This document shows, piece after piece, positions 10,430-22,017 of a DNA stretch of 64,000 nucleotides; the first letter of the stretch is position 1; each line of letters begins with the position of its first letter. This DNA is from Amphibalanus amphitrite (Eukaryota; Arthropoda; Thecostraca; Balanomorpha; Balanidae). The notes below the pieces were generated by a model that ran no database searches, was not told the DNA's origin, and saw only the letters and a program-made list of their open reading frames with translations. The DNA lies in NCBI RefSeq assembly GCF_019059575.1, contig NW_024881530.1:1217501-1281500 (forward strand). Direction: 5' to 3'. Position numbers and translations under genes: made by a program.

Positions 10430-11325
10430 CCCTCGCCGGCACGGGGGGGGGGGGGTTGATGCAACCCCCCTAAGGTTTTTCGCGAATAACTCGCGTGAAA
10501 AGCGACCGATCGCGACGAAACTAGTACCCTCGCATTGATCAATTTTACACCTACCCTGAAAATTTCATGACCCTGACCCAAATGACCTTTGACCTGTGAC
10601 CTCTTTTCCGAGACCATGTTTGACCGGAATCGCGATTCGGCGTATGTCGGCTCGCATTAGCCGCGCGTTTGCAAGCTTTTCGTGGTTTCAAACGTTCAAA
10701 CATGTGATTTGATGTTGCTCCCATACATAAGGGTGGGTGTCAAGGTCACCTGAAGGTCAGGTCAGGTCATTGACCTTTGGTGACCTCGGGTGACCTCGGT
10801 TCACTTTTTCGAGCTTTACATGCTTCTAGGCTAGTTTTTGGAGCTGAATTCGAATTTAGCAACCATTTGAAAATTTACGAATTAGTTTTGGTGCCTTCGT
10901 AACATGTTACGAAGCTATCAGAGGCGGTTGACACGTATTACGAATACCCGTCACAACCCCTACCGTTTGACCTGACCTGACCTGACCCGACCTGGTCTAA
11001 ATGCTTAAAGACATCATCTCTGATCAAAGCTAACACGATATTCGTGATCAGCACCCCGGAAAACCACATAGCAGCCACACTTTACGACTTTCTAAGAGGT
11101 CCCGATTTCCCCGGTTTTCGGGTCATTGACCTGACCTGGAAGGTCACCCGATGACCTAGGACCTTAAAGTTGGGTATCATCGGCTTCCTCTCGTGACGGG
11201 CAACACGCTGGTTTTTTTTCGCGAAGCTCTAGCTCGATCAGGGGCCAAACGCGAGGGGGCGTCGTACCAACCCCCTCCCCCCCTTGTGCCGTCGAAGGAC
11301 GCAAAATGGCCTGTGCCGGCGAGGG
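10430..11325. mobile_element. AGGTCA hairpin-end element P1
   Basis: Termini CCCTCGCCGGCAC and GTGCCGGCGAGGG, a perfect 13-bp inverted repeat, flanked by TTAG at 10426-10429 and 11326-11329. A G-tract/core/C-tract hairpin lies near the left end (core ttgatgcaa) and a degenerate partner near the right end. The interior has many TGACCT/AGGTCA half-sites, including runs at about 10745-10795 and 10971-10992. No coding capacity. It lies within the first tRNA repeat unit; the second unit has the corresponding site empty (around 12505-12520). Confidence 0.85.
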
Positions 11326-11443
11326 TTAGAGTAGCCCCTCTCGAAGGAAGAGTAACCTGTCTAAATACTAAATAGTCTTAGTTGTCTTCTGTATGTATTT
11401 TGCTGAAAATTGTCTCCTCATTTCCAACAAGAAGTGGAGGATT

Positions 11444-11516
11444 TGGAGCTGCGGGGTATCGATCCCCGTACCTCTCACATGCTAAGCGAGCGCTCTACCA
11501 CTTGAGCTACAGCCCC
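11444..11516 (-). tRNA. tRNA-Ala (AGC), copy 1
   Basis: Read on the minus strand this is a 73-nt cloverleaf: 7-bp acceptor GGGGCTG/CAGCTCC, D arm GCTC...GAGC, anticodon loop TTAGCAT with anticodon AGC, and T stem CGGGG/CCCCG. The third acceptor pair is G:U, the classic alanine identity element. The discriminator is A. The B-box-like ggatcgatacc is present. It is paired with a divergent tRNA-Val 160 bases away. No CCA is encoded, as usual in eukaryotes. Confidence 0.95.
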
Positions 11517-11676
11517 ACGTATAGCGGAGAATTTCCCACCTGTTCAGATTTTAGGCCATCTTTCACCCAGTGGCCAGTAATAATTAGATACCTGTCCGAG
11601 GTCACGGAACCTGTTATCGACGATCAGTGGCCACTCCACCAGCCCGCCGACCTCGCCCTCCTGGGCTTCAACAGCT

Positions 11677-11749
11677 GTTTCCGTGGTGTAGTGGTTATCA
11701 CATCCGCCTAACACGCGGAAGGCCCCCGGTTCGATCCCGGGCGGAAACA
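11677..11749 (+). tRNA. tRNA-Val (AAC), copy 1
   Basis: A 73-nt cloverleaf: acceptor GTTTCCG/CGGAAAC, anticodon stem-loop CCGC-CTAACAC-GCGG with anticodon AAC, and T arm CCCGG-TTCGATC-CCGGG holding a consensus B box. A box tggtgtagtgg is near the 5' end. It lies in the duplicated Ala/Val unit. Confidence 0.95.
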
Positions 11750-11865
11750 GGTTTATTGGCGCGTTTTCCCAAAATTTTATAAGCAGGATGAATCACACAA
11801 TTTTGTGGCGGAGTACCGCACTTTTTTGCAAATGTTTTCTTTTTTTGTTGAAAAAGCCAAGGGAG

Positions 11866-11983
11866 GAAAAATAAGTAGCCTAAAACCGGTGAGAAAAATA
11901 GATTTGGGGGTAGGCCCTAGGTTGACCTCTATTATGGTGTGCCCCCCCCCCCTAGTCTGAAGGTAGTTCCCGCGCCCCTGTTC
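11866..11983. repeat. fragment related to the hAT MITE at 34812-35245
   Basis: The block aaataagtagcctaaa.ccggtgagaaaa.aga.tttggggg followed by a C tract is shared, in the same orientation, with 35130-35215. Termini are not clear here, so I treat it as a fragment. Confidence 0.5.
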
Positions 11984-12625
11984 CAACAGAATGTGGTCTG
12001 ATTTCCAGAAGACAAGTAAATCATATGACACTCGATGCGGCGCTTGGATCTACAGGATTCAGAAGACACGTTCACTGCAGATTTTCATGGAGTGGAGATG
12101 CAAAGAGTCACCGTTTTCACTTTTCGCCCGTACTTATCACCGTTTTCGGCTTTTGCCCGTACTTATCTCAAGTTCTCGTAAATTCAGCAACTTGTCGGGC
12201 GTTGGCTCGTTGAGTTCGCACTCCCTCCAACAACTTGCCGCTGAAGTTGTTGGACGTAACACAGAAGTGCCCACTGCCCACTGCACCCAGTGCTTTGGGA
12301 AAGCATAGGTAGCATGGAAAAGCTGGATACGAAGAGGTAAGCGAGCTTGATGCCGATGTTATCATATGCCGCAGCCAGACACCATGGGTAAACAACTAAT
12401 AGCACACGTGGGACAGCAATGTGGTTGCCAGCTTCCGGTACCGCTTCAGTGGCTATAGGATCGTGTCGCACAACTAGCTACCTCTGGCTGAAACTTGGAA
12501 ACGCTAGTAAGGGTGGCCTCTCCCGAAGGAAGAGCGACCTGTCTAAGCAGTCCTGCAGGTTGTCCTCTGCATGTCTTTACCTGAAAACAGCTTTCACCAG
12601 CAGTCCCGACAAGAAGTGGAGGACT

Positions 12626-12698
12626 TGGAGCTGCGGGGTATCGATCCCCGTACCTCTCACATGCTAAGCGAGCGCTCTACCACTTGAGCTACAGCCCC
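12626..12698 (-). tRNA. tRNA-Ala (AGC), copy 2
   Basis: Same 73-nt sequence as copy 1 by eye, with G3:U70 and anticodon AGC. It belongs to the second duplicated unit. Confidence 0.95.
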
Positions 12699-12849
12699 AC
12701 ACGTGACGGTGATTTGGCCACCTGTTCACATTTTACGCCACCCTTCACCCAGTAATAATCGGATACCTGTCCAAGGTCACGGAATCTGTTATCGGTGACC
12801 AGTGGTGACCCCACCAGAGCACCGACCTCACCCTCCCATTTCAACAGCT

Positions 12850-12922
12850 GTTTCCGTGGTGTAGTGGTTATCACATCCGCCTAACACGCGGAAGGCCCCC
12901 GGTTCGATCCCGGGCGGAAACA
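12850..12922 (+). tRNA. tRNA-Val (AAC), copy 2
   Basis: Same 73-nt sequence as copy 1 by eye, anticodon AAC, with intact acceptor and T stems. The following gtttat.ggcg.gtttt block is also shared between copies. Confidence 0.95.
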
Positions 12923-13591
12923 GGTTTATGGGCGTGTTTTGCTCTCAACTTTCTTATAAGTAGGTAAGGCGAACCAACGAAAAGTCGACGTTTCAGAGGC
13001 AGCAGGAATGGCAAGTCATTGAGTCATTGACCATAATAGAGCTTCGAACGAGACAACGCTGCAGACACCAAGGCCGGCCAAATACTCTTCTATTGAATCC
13101 GTGCGTCTCTTCTCCAGACTTGCTTCGTTCAAAGGCGGAATGCCTTAACACTAAAGTGCAGCTCCAAGGAACTGCTCTCAGCAACAAAAGACAGCGAGTT
13201 GATGATGGTGCCTAAAGGCGCATCAGACTGTTGTAAGTTGTTCATTCTTTACCTAGCTCTCAGGAATCTCGGGACCCGTCTTGGTCACTGGAGTTGTATG
13301 GCTTACCAAAGTGCGCATTGTGCGTGGTTAAAGAAGGACAGCAAGAAGAGCCAGTCCCGAGGAACGAGAGAAAGGCGAGTTAGGGCTCGACACCATGACC
13401 TCATGTTGCAGCTAGACACCAGACAAAGAAGAAGTTCACCTTGAGACAGCAAATGGCCTCCAACTCCCGGTATACCGCTTCGGCGCCCATGACATCGCAT
13501 GTCGCACAGGTATCACTAAGATTCCTCTTTCATCTATAAAGATAGTTCTATGACAAAGTAGTGCGACCTTGATAAGGTCCTGGTGTCTGTA

Positions 13592-14390
13592 GATATGAAT
13601 TTGGCATCACTGACTCACTTTACGACTGGCTAAAATCTTACTTGTCTGATAGACGACAGCGAGTTCAGATCGGCGATACCTTTTCAAAAACAGAAATTAT
13701 CAACGCCGGATGCCCACAGGGTTCGGTTTTGGGTCCTTTTCTAGCCCTCATTTACCTCGATAACCTCTCTACTAGAACAGAAAACGACATTTTATTTTTC
13801 GCAGACGACGTATCGCTTTATGCATCCCATACAAAACAAAATTTCAACACAACACAGACGTCATTACAAAATGATCTCAATGAAATACAAAAATACGGTA
13901 AAGAATGGGCGATTACTTTTAACATAAGCAAAACAATACAACAGACATTTTCACGCAGCCCACAAAACACACCACCTGCTCTTACATTTGGGGACGACAT
14001 AATACCCATTCACGAAAACCACGCTCATCTGGGAATGATATTTTCAAAGGACTTGCGGTTTCATCAGCACATTAACGAAATTTGCAAAAAGGTAAACAGA
14101 GCCATTAGCCCATTGTACTCCATTGCTCCATACATCCCCCGAGAAATTTTAGATCAAATTTACAAAACATACACGAGACCACATTTTGACTTTTACGACA
14201 CTGTTTATGACGGACATATTACGCTCCAGGACACACAGAGACTTGAAGTTTTACAAAACAGAGCGGCTCGGCTTGTGACTGGCACTTTATTTAGAACACC
14301 AACTGACAAATTGCTAAAAGACCTAGGATGGAACAAGTTAAAAACAAGAAGAGAGATGCACAAAATAACACTATATCATACACTCAATAG
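13592..14390 (+). pseudogene. LINE reverse transcriptase, central part
   Basis: The frame opens before position 13642 (no ATG there; the first codons read EFGITDSLYDWLKSYLSDRR), as expected for a truncated copy. Motifs: GCPQGSVLGP and the catalytic FFADD (LFFADDVSLY), followed by thumb-type residues with HLGMIF and LEVLQNRAARLVTG. This pattern suits the CR1/Jockey-like RT group; the exact clade cannot be fixed from sight. The frame is interrupted at the MITE insertion site after HTLNS. Confidence 0.8.
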
Positions 14391-15163
14391 CAGAGCTGGG
14401 CAAGTGCGTTCCTTTAGTGCGTTCCTGCGTTCTTCCGTACGTACGCACCGCCCTTTTTAGGAACGCAAGAACGCAGGAACGCAAGGTTTTTCAAAGGAAC
14501 GCAAGTAAGAGGAACGCACCACCCGAAATTTTGAAGCGTTCCTGCGTTCTTGCGGAACCACCCGAAAAATCATATTGCTGCCAATGACCTCTGTGTCAAA
14601 TGTTTGAATCTCGAGTACGTGTGTTTGCCGGTAGAGGCGCCACTTGTCGGTCGAATCGAAGAAGGCTTGCTTAGATTTAGTGGTGATGTTTACTATTCGA
14701 TTCGGTTTCAGGCATTAAATGTGTAAAGATTTTTAGTGGTGATGTTTACTATTCGGTTCAGTTTCAGGCATTAAATGTGTAAAATAAATATGATAACTTT
14801 TACTAAGATACATCTTTTAACTTAACTATTGTTTTTAAGCAGGTCGTATTTTTGTTGAAAACCCTACGGATGATGTTCGTAAAACGTATTTCAGATATTC
14901 GATTCGGAAAAGAGATGTCGAGTTGCTTTTCGGCCCCACGTCGCCATTCTGGGTATTCTGTGATCGATTCGCCCCGTGTTTGGTTGGGCCCGCGCCGCGT
15001 GGTTCGGCGGTATTTTTGAGGGAGGAACGCAGGAACGCAGGAACGCTAACGCACCGAACGAAAAAAAAATGAGGAACGCTATTCCAGGAACGCACTAACC
15101 GCGGCCGGAGGAACGCAGGAACGCTAACGCACTACCGAAAATCGAGGAACGCGCCCAGCTCTG
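14391..15163. mobile_element. hAT-type MITE with GGAACGCA arrays
   Basis: Ends CAGAGCTGGGCA and (other strand) CAGAGCTGGGCGC, flanked by a perfect 8-bp duplication CTCAATAG (14383-14390 and 15164-15171). Both subterminal regions are packed with variants of ggaacgca/acgcaggaacgct; the centre (about 14570-15015) is not. It interrupts the LINE in frame, so it is younger than the LINE. Confidence 0.9.
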
Positions 15164-15171
15164 CTCAATAG

Positions 15172-15775
15172 CCACATACAAAAAACTCCCAACTACATCA
15201 AATCAATCATACCGGATACCCGTTCACAAAGAACAGGAAGGACCCTGCGAAATCACAGGAACCATACACTCCAACCACATCGCACCACATCCTATCAGTC
15301 ATCGTTCTTCCTATCAACAGCCGAACTATGGAACCAACTCCCAGAATCATTAAGATCCTTGCTCCATACATCCTTCAAAAAAGAAATGAGCCAGCGACTA
15401 GGGATGCCCAAACCCCCAGACTACTACAAAATTGGCTAAAAAACTGGAAATATTCTGCATACCCGACTAAGAACTGAAATGTCTTGCCTAAATTCTCATC
15501 GTTTTCAAATCAACAAAGCAGATTCGCCTGAATGTTCTTACGGCCACTTCAAGGAAGATGTCCGCCACTACGTAATATTCTGCCGAAATTATGATGCCCA
15601 AAGGAAAACACTATTTGATAACGCTTCTCGTATACTGGGAGAAAATTTTGCAAATTACTCACCCGACCAAAAATTGAACATTCTTATCCACGGAGATCGC
15701 TTGAGTGGCGAGGGCAGTCGAGAAATGGCTTACGCCTTTCAAAAGTTTTTGACAAAAACAAATAGATTTTCGTAG
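15172..15775 (+). pseudogene. LINE C-terminal region
   Basis: Continues the LINE frame after the MITE (HIQKTPNYIKSIIP..., AELWNQLPESLRSLL), has an in-frame TAA at about 15438, then MSCLNSHRF...CSYGHFKEDVRHYVIFC, a Cys/His pattern typical of LINE C-termini, to a stop at 15773-15775. The internal stop shows decay. Confidence 0.65.
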
Positions 15776-15910
15776 TAACAAATTAGTTCATTCGAAGTTT
15801 TCAAAATTTGCAATCCCGAAAGCTGAGCGGCTGATGAACACCAAAATTTACCGCTCATGAGCGACTGGTCAGCGGCGGCGGCGGTTGTTTCACATGTTTT
15901 ATTTTGTTCC

Positions 15911-15955
15911 AGAGTGGTGCCTCGAGTTAAGCGATTGCGCTTTTGCACCACTCTG
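15911..15955. repeat. small hairpin
   Basis: AGAGTGGTGC and GCACCACTCT form a perfect 10-bp inverted repeat around a ~24-base loop. The gagtggtgcc word also occurs in the Penelope arms (near 2579). The role is unknown. Confidence 0.5.
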
Positions 15956-16042
15956 CTATCACTTTTATGTTGCTACATTGTGCCATATGTTTCATTGATC
16001 ATGCTTATTTCTCGTGTATCTTTTGTTCCTTAATTAAAGGTT

Positions 16043-16065
16043 TTGTGTGTGTGTGTGTGTGTGTA
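16043..16065. repeat. (TG)n microsatellite
   Basis: About eleven TG units followed by tacag. Confidence 0.9.
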
Positions 16066-18370
16066 CAGCATGCCAATTGCTTTTACTTGAAAAGAAGATA
16101 CCCATCGCCAGCAAGTGGTTTTAACAAGAAGAAGAGACCCTGGATCTGCGTAGTTTGCAGATCTCGCACGCTAAACAATTGTTCCAACACATCATCTACA
16201 GTCTCTCTGACATCTATCGGTAGTTTTTAGAACCATCAAAAGGTTAAGCTTGTATCTCATTTTATCATTTTATATAATGTTCAATATAATGTTCAATACA
16301 ATATGGCTGAAAATCATTGCAATATGGCGGCCGACGAAGTCGTCGTCATGAGTCATAATCAGTACTGACGACACTTTTTGTCACCGAGCCTTCAAATGAC
16401 GTTTCGGTGACAAATGTCACTATGCTGACTCATTGAACGGTGACGAAGCTAAGTGCTATCAACTTTCCGGATGATTTTATAGCAATTATGACAATTTGAC
16501 GAATTGAGTGCTAACGGGTACTTATCGTATGATAAAAGATGTTTGTTTAGTGGCTAGAAATTATAAAGGGCTATGCAAAGGCGCTTACGAGCTGTGGCGG
16601 AGGAGCAATAGGAGCAGACGGTAATCCGTACTCGACCTATATACTACCCAACACCTATTCACAATTGATTAATGAAATAACTCATTTTCTTGGGTAATCC
16701 GAAAAGTCAAATGTTCTAGGCATATGAAATCCAATAAAAAGTGCACGGATACATTAAATTCAGGTTGAAAAACATGTCAATTTGCTATTTAGGCTGTTCA
16801 CTGTATAAATAACGTGACGAGAACTTTAAGCAAAGTGGTCGCACTTTTCCATGCAAGGCGAAATGTTTCTTATGTCAAGTAAGTCATTCGTAACGCTAGC
16901 ATTCATATAATGTGCATTGCAGTGCATTACGAGTTTAAAGTTACTCACCGTTCTGGTGGGACCTTTGGTCTCATCGGGAACCGGCTCGTACCCTGTTCCA
17001 TCCTCCGTCCCTTTCGTCGCCCCCACATCTGTAACGGTCATTGTTAGCACTCCTCTACCACCCGGGTGTCTTCTCCCTTCAGTCGGTTCCGACGTGGCAC
17101 TACCGAACCCAGCCGGTGCCTGCAGCGGGCCTGTGACGCCGGCTGACCTGCCCGCCTGCTCTGTCACCCCCCCCCCCCCTCCGTCACTCAGAGGTGACAG
17201 GTATGACGCGTGACGGTCGACCCGTGTGACGGTCCGGTACGAGGACACGTCTGACAGGGCGCCGGGCCCGGCTGGTCACGTGGCCTGGTTGGACGCCCAC
17301 AATGGCAGTCACGTGACAAGAGGCCTCGCCGGATGACACGGTGAATAGACGATCTGTGATGATATTGGGTCATGGATGCATTGCTTACCATTAAAGATGC
17401 TCACCGCTGTTGTGTGATTTGCTTGCATATACTATTGAAAGAAGTTCCTACTCAAAGTAGCAACGAACTGCCGAAAGCGGGTACAAGCGATAGGTTATAA
17501 TCGTTAGAAGCATTGTTTGAGTAAGGACCTAGTGCAATATTTTTTTTTTTGCGTGTGTTGTGCGGCCATGGTCGTCACGCATATTAGGTCACTGCTACTT
17601 CATGCGATTGACAAATGAACTCCAATCCAAATTAGTTTCATTCTTAATCGAATAATGTTTTATTTAATCGACATTTGACTGTGAACTTAAATACTTAGCG
17701 CAAGTGCGGGCTGCGCATCGTTCTGAATATGGAAGTGGCCATGATCGCTTACATACTCAATGATTTTCAGTGTACATATGTATATCCGATTTCCGCGGAT
17801 CAGCAGAGGGCGACCAAAGCCGAGCTGTTATCGATCTCCGGCGGGCCTTTGAACGCTCCATCTCGGGTAATTGGGCCGGCCTTGTCTGAGCGGGCTCTTG
17901 CTAAGTAGGATTACCTGCGAACTGCGATTGGGTACAAACTGGAAACGACACTGATTGTCTCTTGGAAATGTGTTTATTTAGGTTCACTCTGTAAAAAGCT
18001 GTCTGATACCTAAGCCATGTAGTCGGTTCGTAAACAGACTCTTTATCCACCATTTCTTTCGCAGTCTCCCCACGCCACTCTATGGCTTTCTCTTTCTTTC
18101 TTTCCTTCCTTCAATTTTTTATTCCCTCATATATTCTTTGTATTTCACACATGTGTCTACATTCACTGACCAAAGGTAGGCAATTTTATTATGGTGCACA
18201 AATAACAGGCTTATTATGGATGTAAGGCACCATATTTTGATTTTACTGACTCTATTTGGCTGTCATTGGTAGAACGTGCCTAGTTCAGTCGGCGAAACAC
18301 ATAAATACATCCTTGTTTATCTAATAAACCGAATCAATCACTACTCATTCCTCCTGCTCTCCTCTGCGCA
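16066..18370. other. spacer, no gene recognised
   Basis: No tRNA, exon or transposon was recognised. There is a GC-rich patch at ~16970-17300 with a C tract at ~17166-17180, a T tract at ~17540, and a pyrimidine (CTTT/CCTT) patch at ~18080-18110. Open frames up to 140 codons here have no recognisable motif. Confidence 0.5.
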
Positions 18371-18374
18371 TTAA

Positions 18375-18937
18375 CCCACGAGCCACTGGGGGGCATAAAG
18401 TTGCCCCCCCCCTTTACGTTTTGTGGAATATGTATCTCCGAAACCTGATGAGCTACGAACGTGAAACTTGGCATAGCTTTAAATGAATACCTAGGCAATG
18501 TTTGCGGAAGGTTTCGTGGTTGTAGCGCTTAAGAGCTTAAGATGACGTCACAGTGACGTCATAAAATTTTGTCGTTTTCCGATATGGACCGTTTCTGATG
18601 TCGCTAAGCACGAAACTCAACTGTAAATGAACTACACAGCACCTGCTGTCATCCTAAAACATCTAAGTACACTTCCAACTAATTACTGACCAATAATCGG
18701 CCCTTTACATTCGGTCTCATATATCGGATATATCGTGAGGAAGCTGAGAGTCGCAAATCTATAATTTGACTTCTGACGTCACTGTGACGTCATTTCAAAT
18801 GGTATCGACACCAAATTTGGATTAAACTTTGGCTAGGTATTCAGAAAAGTGTGTGCAAAGTTTCGCTCTTCTATCTCTTCGCGTTGCGACGATATCGTCG
18901 CAGAAGTAAAGGGGGCAACTATATGCCCCCCTCCAGC
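18375..18937. mobile_element. AGGTCA-type hairpin-end family member P7, right end lost
   Basis: Starts TTAA-CCCACGAGCC with a G-tract/cataaagttg/C-tract hairpin (~18388-18412). Near 18910-18930 the inverted partner ggggcaactatatgcccc appears, but the outer terminal repeat is missing. The interior has paired CRE-like gtgacgtca blocks at ~18543-18560 and ~18774-18793. A 236-codon minus-strand open frame over the right end (18822-19532) shows no family features. Confidence 0.65.
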
Positions 18938-19644
18938 GCGGCGGTCGGCGGGTGGCGCGGAGGCCCAGCGGCCGCCGGGTTACATACCAGCTAATGCAGC
19001 ACCCCCACGGAGGCTGTCTAGTGTCTTCCATCACTCGGTCCTCGTCGCTGTCGATAACATCACACCCCGTCGATTGCGGCCCATCCGTCGGTCCCCGTCG
19101 ACTGCTGATGACCCCTTCTGCCGCTGGTGGCGGGCCCACGCCCATTCGTCTGCTTCCGGCGTGACCTGACACCGGCAGGGGCTGCGACCCGCGGACGGTG
19201 GGTGCCAAGGAAACGTCCAAAAAATGCCAGGTCAGCGGTACTACTGCGCAGTTTCCGTGAGAAGGATGGAGAAAGAGCAGGAAAGGGCTAAGGCAAGTAG
19301 TATGGGCTCTTCCTTTGAATTCACGGTAAACGTTACGTCTTATCCTGCTGAAAATAACCCCACCTGGTTTTTTTCCAGTCTCTGGTATGGTTTGGCGACA
19401 GCTTCGAATAAAATGCTTTGAAATCTGAGCAAATTCAAGAGTAAAACATAAAACATACACTGTTAAAACACAACTTTCCTGAAAAAATCTTTCATTAATA
19501 TATTTATCAAGAAAAGGGCAGACCATTTCCAACTCACATCACATATCCGTATTTACACACAGATTGAATATGCGTGCTCCCGAAGTTCAGTGCTGAGAGC
19601 GGCCCTGCCGACGCCTCCTTCCCTGTCGGTTTCAACACACACAC

Positions 19645-19974
19645 ACAGAAAAATATTAACACCGTTAGCGGTGTAATTGCACAGTACATATCTGAGCACT
19701 TGAGGAAAGTTAATTTAGTCCCTTCCCCGCTTAAATTACTCGCGCTTCCAAATGAACACCAGGAAGAAGGTAATAGAACACTGTTAGGAGGGTTGGGTGT
19801 TTTGCTACATGTAGTAAAACACCCAACCCTCCTAACAGTGTTCTATTACCTTCTTCCTGGTGTTCATTTGGAAGCGCGAGTAATTTAAGCGGGGAAGGGA
19901 CTAAATTAACTTTCCTCAAGTGCTCAGATATGTACTGTGCAATTACACCGCTAACGGTGTCAATATTTTTCTGT
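19645..19974. repeat. near-perfect ~330-bp palindrome
   Basis: Two arms of about 165 bases are reverse complements with only a few mismatches; the centre is ctacatgtag at 19805-19814. Arms begin acacagaaaaatatt and end aatatttttctgtgt. The same peptide is read from both strands because the sequence is self-complementary. No gene is implied. It may be a foldback MITE. Confidence 0.9.
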
Positions 19975-19979
19975 GTGCA

Positions 19980-21101
19980 GCGCTTACACGCACTGATTGA
20001 TGGGAGCCAGCTACGATGCGGCTTTGGGTCAAAAATAGACAGGCCGCGCCGAGAAATCGAGAACAAACAAGCCTATCAATCAGCCGAGCAATACCAATTT
20101 AGAGGCATTATGTTATCTTAGCCTGAAGCATGAGTGTTTGGAATGATAAACAAATCCGCGATTCATGTTTTGATATCTTTTTTTGCATAATTTGAGGACC
20201 CAGAAACAGTGAATGGAGGGGTTAGCTTTGCGACGGCAAAACAAAACACCCGTATGATACCCGTGGGCTCTCGTGTGATTTGCTATTAACTTATGGTAAA
20301 TTTCTATTGTTGAGTTGCTTCAAGCTCTTCAAACATCTCTCAAAACTGCCGAGATGACGACAATCATTCCAATTACCAAAGAACAAAATGTTATTTGACG
20401 TTTTTGACAGTGACACAGTCCGCCTTATTACGGCTCCTAGGGACGCTGGCTGCCAAATTCAAGTCTCCAATTGACGTTTTTTCCCGAGATATTGGCCACT
20501 TAAAAGACAATACGAAGATGAGCGCGGGCAAAAAGCAGACGGCCGAGCATGTAATAATCATTATTGGATTCTGATGGCGCAGAAAGAAGAGCGATACTGA
20601 CCTTTGTTCCTATGTGTTATTGAGGTATTTACATATTTCTAGGTCTTTGATTGTGATCTGATCTATCGTCAATGAATAACCAAAAGTAAATAGTAGTGGC
20701 GAGAACTTTAAGTGCTGTCTCAGTTTAGTTAGATTATCTATTTTCGAGGCAGTAGATACAATTTGCTGGATTTGGAGAGGCAATGTGCCTCTTCCTGCAA
20801 ACAAATGGACAATTCTTAAATGATTTTCAGCCATGATGATGACTTGCATGTTTTTACAATTAAAGTTAGGCCGCCATGTGCCAGCGTGCAGCTTTGCTGT
20901 GACATGCATTAATTATCCAATTTGCTTCATTCATTTTTCGTCTAAGGTATTTAAATTAACAACAAATAATAATGTAGTTATGGTTTCTTGATAAAAGAGT
21001 CTTTATTTACATTGACTGGGATTCTCGAAAAAAAATGCAACTTTATTTCGCTTGGAGTGAGGAGATAAGGCGTCAGTCATTTGCCCTATCGGGTATCTCA
21101 T
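19980..21101. other. spacer, no gene recognised
   Basis: AT-rich sequence without recognisable exons, RNAs or repeats. Confidence 0.5.
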
Positions 21102-21105
21102 CTAG

Positions 21106-22013
21106 CCCTCGCCCGCACATGCTATTTTCCCATCCTAGAACGCACATGGGGGGGTGGTTGCCACCCCCCCCCCCCCGCGCCATTTCGTTCCTGTTGGAGA
21201 TAGAGCTTAGCAGTAAAGACCAAAAAGATTCTTTGGGAAGAGACGAATCCAATGATACCCAGTTTTACCTTCTCAGGTCAGTCATTGACCTTCCAGGTCA
21301 GGTCAAACTAAAAAATATTGCTGTTTTGGGTCACCGTTGGATATCAAGTGCGCTGCTTATCAAATACCGATGACGATGCTGTTTTCTGGTGCCAAGCCAG
21401 CTAGAACCTCATTGCCACACTACCCGACCAGAATTTTGCTGCTGAGGTCATTTCAGGTCAAGTTAGGTCAAGGTCAATTATATGTGTTTGTATGTCTGTG
21501 TGTGTCTGTGTGTATACTGATGTGTGCACCGATTGTTTTTGGGTCCATATTACATGAAATCATGATCTGAGAAGCTTTTACCAAAAATGCAGTCAAAAAA
21601 CTTCACAAAAAGTAAATTCAGCTTGCCTAAAACGCAATTATCTTAGATGACCTAGGTTGACCTTGACCCTGACCTTGACCCCTGTACATCGTCGAACAAC
21701 ATGTTCCATGATAGGTGGGAGGTAAGACTGGCAAAAAAGGCCGAAATCAAGGTGTCAAAAGCTCACAAGGCCCATGGCAAGCGAAAGATGTTGAGAATTG
21801 GCCATTTGGGTCATGACATGACCTGAAAAACAAGGTCATATCTCCGAAACCAAAAATCACAGAAACTTGAAATTTTCAGTGGACATCAAGAAAGGATAGG
21901 GGAGCAGCTATACGAAAAATCAGCCTTCTAGCTCTAAAAATGTTGAGTGCAGAGCAGAAAGACTACCTGGGGGGGGGGGTGGCAACCACCCCCCCCCCAT
22001 GTGCGGGCGAGGG
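21106..22013. mobile_element. AGGTCA hairpin-end element P2
   Basis: Termini CCCTCGCCCGCACATG and CATGTGCGGGCGAGGG, perfectly inverted, flanked by CTAG at 21102-21105 and 22014-22017. Hairpins: G-tract tggttgcca C-tract on the left and its exact inverse on the right. Internal half-sites include aggtcaggtca (~21293) and tcaggtcaagttaggtcaag (~21451). No coding capacity. Confidence 0.88.
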
Positions 22014-22017
22014 CTAG

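Larger units (their letters stand above)
10140..13590. repeat. tandem ~1.2-kb duplication carrying tRNA genes
   Basis: Similar blocks recur at about 10310-10430/11326-11760, 12380-12925 and 13400-13590: ...ggttgccagct..., cgaaggaagag.gacctgtctaa, aagaagtggagga.ttggagctgcgggg, and the two tRNA genes in the first two units. tRNA starts are offset by 1182 (Ala) and 1173 (Val). The third unit lacks the tRNAs and is cut by the LINE at ~13592. Flanks differ substantially between units, but the tRNAs are identical by eye, as expected for genes under selection. Confidence 0.7.
13592..15775 (+). mobile_element. non-LTR retrotransposon (LINE) fragment
   Basis: Plus-strand remnant of a LINE with reverse transcriptase fingers missing. 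It is split by a hAT MITE (14391-15163) and runs on to the C-terminal region at 15172-15775. The 5' side is truncated where it meets the third tRNA repeat unit. No poly(A) tail or target duplication could be identified with confidence. Confidence 0.75.

Noticed and set aside
18822-19532. 236-codon minus-strand open frame
   Set aside because: It overlaps the end of a hairpin-end element and GC-rich sequence, has no recognisable motif, and the opposite strand is also open.
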